In this document: piece after piece, positions 26,880 to 29,137 of the stretch
Layout of the letters: each line of letters opens with the position of its first letter
Position numbering within the stretch: the first letter of the stretch is position 1
Assembly (NCBI GenBank): GCA_016283605.1
Contig: JAEENF010000067.1
Location: 1 to 29,137, forward strand
From: Prevotella sp.
GTDB taxonomy: Bacteria > Bacteroidota > Bacteroidia > Bacteroidales > Bacteroidaceae
Direction of reading: 5' to 3'
DNA: 29,137 bases
Position numbers and translations under genes: made by a program
Notes under the pieces: generated by a model
The model's database searches: none
What the model was told of the DNA's origin: nothing
The model's input: only the letters and a program-made list of their open reading frames with translations

Positions 26880-29039
26880 TTAAATAGATTCTACAGTTGT
26901 TTGAATTGTCGAGAGATCCTTTTCATCAAATGGACGCTTTTTCTCAATTCGATACTTCTTTGCGTCAATCTCCTTCAGACGTTCCTTATCTAATTTAGAA
27001 TTGCCATCAGCATCTTCTATCAAGAAGCTCTTAGTGACAATTATCGTCTGTTTGTTGATACCAGCAATAACTCCAAAGAAATCGCTCTCTTTTGCTGCTG
27101 TAAATGACGATGTAGGTGCATCGAATATCAGAGGATAATCATTCTCATGCTTAATGGTAGTCAACTTTGCGACAGCAAAAAGAAGAGACATATACATGGT
27201 GGTTTTCAATGCCGTGTTTGGGTTGTAGATTCGCGTACCATCCGTATCAATCAGAATAATCTCTGCGCTATTATCCTGCTTCTCTACGATTTGTGCATAA
27301 CCTCTGAAGTCACCCTTATTTAGTAATGCAAGATATTCGTTAGCAGCCGCTTCCAGTTGGTTGAGAAACTCACGCTTGTTACGACGCTTTGCACCAGTAA
27401 AGGCATCAAGGATTCGTCTTATAGCCTGGCTACTTCTGCCGTACATGGCTGCAGATGATTCTTCAGATATTTTGGAATACTCTTCCTGATATTCTTCTAA
27501 TTTTGCCTGATGGTTGGCTATCTTAGTCTTAAGAATTTCAGATTGACGTTCTGCATCAACTCTGCCTTTCCACCATTCTGATATATTCTGGTAAGCTGAT
27601 ATTAGCTGCTCTTCTGTCAAACCTTCAGTCTGAGCCAGTATCTGTTTCTTACGCTCCTCATCCTTGTCAATATTGGAAGTGTACTTTTCTACCTCTTCGT
27701 GCTTCTTTAGATTGTCACGAATGGCTTTATCAATGTATCCATCCAGTTTCGTCAAGAACCCCATATTGTTATGCAGGATAGAATATCTATCTAACAGCTC
27801 CTTAATGAAGGCTGTTTTAAATAATGGAACAACTTCCTCCTCTTCCTCTTCATCCTCTTTTTGGGATGCTAGGAATTGTTCAAGACGTGCTTTCATAAAA
27901 TTGTATGGGTCAGAGCCTTTAGGTGCTGGACGGTTACAAACCTTGCAGTATTCGTCGTCAATCATCTCGCGCATGGTGTTCTCATCTGGCACATTGATAG
28001 CAAGCGGCACCTTACCTTCGTTAAGTTCCTTTTGAATTTGCGCAACAATTTTCTTCTTACCGACCTCTTGGTCATACTTACTTTGTTGACGCCTCTGTTC
28101 CTGGTCAAGTTTGCCAACAAATTCACGATACTCTTGCGCAATCGGTTCAAAACCCATCAGAATCCACATTTCATCAAGGAGACGGAATGTGTAGTTCTCA
28201 TTGATACTTCTTTGTATTTGATCTTTGGTTAGTTTCAGGTTCTCCAGCCTACCATTTAGATCTACTAAATCCTTTGAAGCTTCTTTGTTCTTTTCCAAGT
28301 CTTCCAAAAGTGTCTGAAAGTTAACTGCATCTGTCAACTTCTGCTTTAACTCAGATTGGAAATTGCCTATTTGTTTCTCTTCTTCTATTATCTTGTTTCG
28401 AAGATTTTGTGCAGCAGTAGTATTCTTCTTATCCGCTTTAATTGCATTGTCTGTGGCAAGTTCTGCCATTTTCTTGGCTTCGCCCATAAACTTCAAATAA
28501 GGGTCAAAGTCCCTAATCTGGCTAAAAGTCTCCACGAGGTAACTCATAGCCTCTTCTTTGTTGAAGATGTTTAGTTCGTGTTCGCCTTTAAACAGACAAT
28601 ACTTGCGAATGGAAGATGCAAAGTCCCTGTCAAACATCTTAATGGCCTGCTCACCTTCCTTTACATCTTTCTCTACACCATTCTGGATGAATAACTCATG
28701 GGAATAGTTTGATGTAGATATTTCACCACTCAGACTTTTTGTGAATTTGAAGGACTTTTGTACTGTTCGCTCATTACCGTCGTTCACATAAGTCATAGAC
28801 ACGCGTACATAGGCAGAATCTGTCTCAATCAGTTCTGAGCTTCTTTTCTTGGAGATATATTTTGTATCCACCTTGGGCATATTGCCCACGGTGTCAAACA
28901 ACCATTCCAATGCTTCATAGAAAGTTGTTTTTCCGTCGCCATTTGCACCAATAATGAGTGTCAAGCCATTACCTACGTCAATGGAATTCTCTCGATAATA
29001 GCTACGGAAGTTCTCGATAGTTATGTTCTTTATAATCAT
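26880..29039 (-). CDS. SMC/Rad50-like ATPase with zinc hook (DndD/LmuB-like)
   Basis: Protein of 719 residues. The N-terminal ATPase half starts MIIKNITIENFRSYYRENSI, with Walker A GANGDGKTT at residues 31-39. A long coiled coil runs to about residue 330. A CxxC hook, YCKVCNRP, with Cys365 and Cys368 lies at mid-protein, as in Rad50. An acidic run (EDEEEEEE) and a returning coiled coil follow. The C-terminal ATPase half has RIYNPNTALKTTMYMSLLFA in the signature position and YPLIFDAPTSSF as Walker B/D-loop. The usual LSGGQ or GE signature is not seen, and the catalytic Glu after Walker B Asp is replaced by Ala. These features recall DndD-like or Lamassu LmuB-like ATPases. The start overlaps the upstream stop by 4 bp (ATGA). 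Confidence 0.85.
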   Translation of the reverse strand: MIIKNITIENFRSYYRENSIDVGNGLTLIIGANGDGKTTFYEALEWLFDTVGNMPKVDTKYISKKRSSELIETDSAYVRVSMTYVNDGNERTVQKSFKFTKSLSGEISTSNYSHELFIQNGVEKDVKEGEQAIKMFDRDFASSIRKYCLFKGEHELNIFNKEEAMSYLVETFSQIRDFDPYLKFMGEAKKMAELATDNAIKADKKNTTAAQNLRNKIIEEEKQIGNFQSELKQKLTDAVNFQTLLEDLEKNKEASKDLVDLNGRLENLKLTKDQIQRSINENYTFRLLDEMWILMGFEPIAQEYREFVGKLDQEQRRQQSKYDQEVGKKKIVAQIQKELNEGKVPLAINVPDENTMREMIDDEYCKVCNRPAPKGSDPYNFMKARLEQFLASQKEDEEEEEEVVPLFKTAFIKELLDRYSILHNNMGFLTKLDGYIDKAIRDNLKKHEEVEKYTSNIDKDEERKKQILAQTEGLTEEQLISAYQNISEWWKGRVDAERQSEILKTKIANHQAKLEEYQEEYSKISEESSAAMYGRSSQAIRRILDAFTGAKRRNKREFLNQLEAAANEYLALLNKGDFRGYAQIVEKQDNSAEIILIDTDGTRIYNPNTALKTTMYMSLLFAVAKLTTIKHENDYPLIFDAPTSSFTAAKESDFFGVIAGINKQTIIVTKSFLIEDADGNSKLDKERLKEIDAKKYRIEKKRPFDEKDLSTIQTTVESI

Positions 29040-29137
29040 ACCAGCAAGTTATTGTTTAGGTAGGTAAAGATGGTCTTGTAAACACGTTTTTGCTCAGAAG
29101 GATCATCAGAGCCATTCAGTTCTTTGATAATCTTTGC
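29036..29137 (-). CDS. C-terminal end of an unknown operon gene (partial)
   Basis: The last 33 codons of a minus-strand gene enter from the right edge, ending in EQKRVYKTIFTYLNNNLLV. The fragment is too short to identify. Its stop overlaps the start of the SMC-like ATPase gene by 4 bp, so it is the upstream member of the same operon and probably carries the informative domain of the system. Confidence 0.75.
   Translation of the reverse strand, partial: AKIIKELNGSDDPSEQKRVYKTIFTYLNNNLLV

Noticed and set aside
26880..29039. Housekeeping RecF, RecN or SbcC
   Set aside because: RecF lacks a hook and is shorter; RecN has no CxxC hook; SbcC is longer and is paired with SbcD. Context and length fit none of them.

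Overview
The window reads as a chromosomal segment of a Bacteroidota bacterium, most likely Prevotella or a close relative. The promoters repeatedly show the Bacteroidetes form (TTTG or TTGG, exactly 19 bp, then TAnnTTTG), and Shine-Dalgarno sequences are mostly absent. The gene families are also typical: a FadL/PorV-type outer membrane protein, a 'smalltalk' micro-protein, pectin-type glycoside hydrolases, and a secreted protein with a type IX-like C-terminal tail.

Layout. (1) 1-1170, minus strand: the 5' end of an outer membrane porin-like gene and a secreted Tyr/Trp/Gly-rich protein, divergent from prmA. (2) 1301-5828, plus strand: prmA, gdhA and rpsA, each with its own promoter; gdhA and rpsA end in clear terminators and rpsA has a structured leader. 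(3) 5943-17303, plus strand: a carbohydrate block with a large secreted beta-helix protein, an ECF sigma factor, a TIM-barrel/DUF3826-like fusion, a GH127-type beta-L-arabinofuranosidase, a second beta-helix enzyme and a GH78-type rhamnosidase. Together they suggest breakdown of rhamnose- and arabinose-containing pectin. No SusC/SusD pair is present. (4) 17331-21387, plus strand: carB, a YigZ/IMPACT protein and tRNA-Ser(CGA). (5) 21431-29137, minus strand throughout: an accessory region beside the tRNA. Read in its own direction it holds an operon of at least six genes (unknown partial gene, SMC/Rad50-like ATPase with a CxxC hook, unknown 203-aa protein, lipoprotein, J-domain coiled-coil protein, HIRAN protein), two non-coding transcription units, a secreted protein, a tRNA-like unit, a HigBA-type toxin-antitoxin pair, and a lysis-like cassette (smalltalk, two-TM protein, M15 peptidase).

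The most unusual signals are these. First, degenerate 7-bp tandem repeats occur both between genes and in frame inside prmA, the first beta-helix gene and carB. Second, the accessory strip contains orphan promoter-RNA-terminator units, one built from two tandem nested hairpins. Third, the SMC-ATPase/lipoprotein/J-domain/HIRAN operon resembles no defence or repair system I can name. All calls come from reading the sequence; no database search was run.
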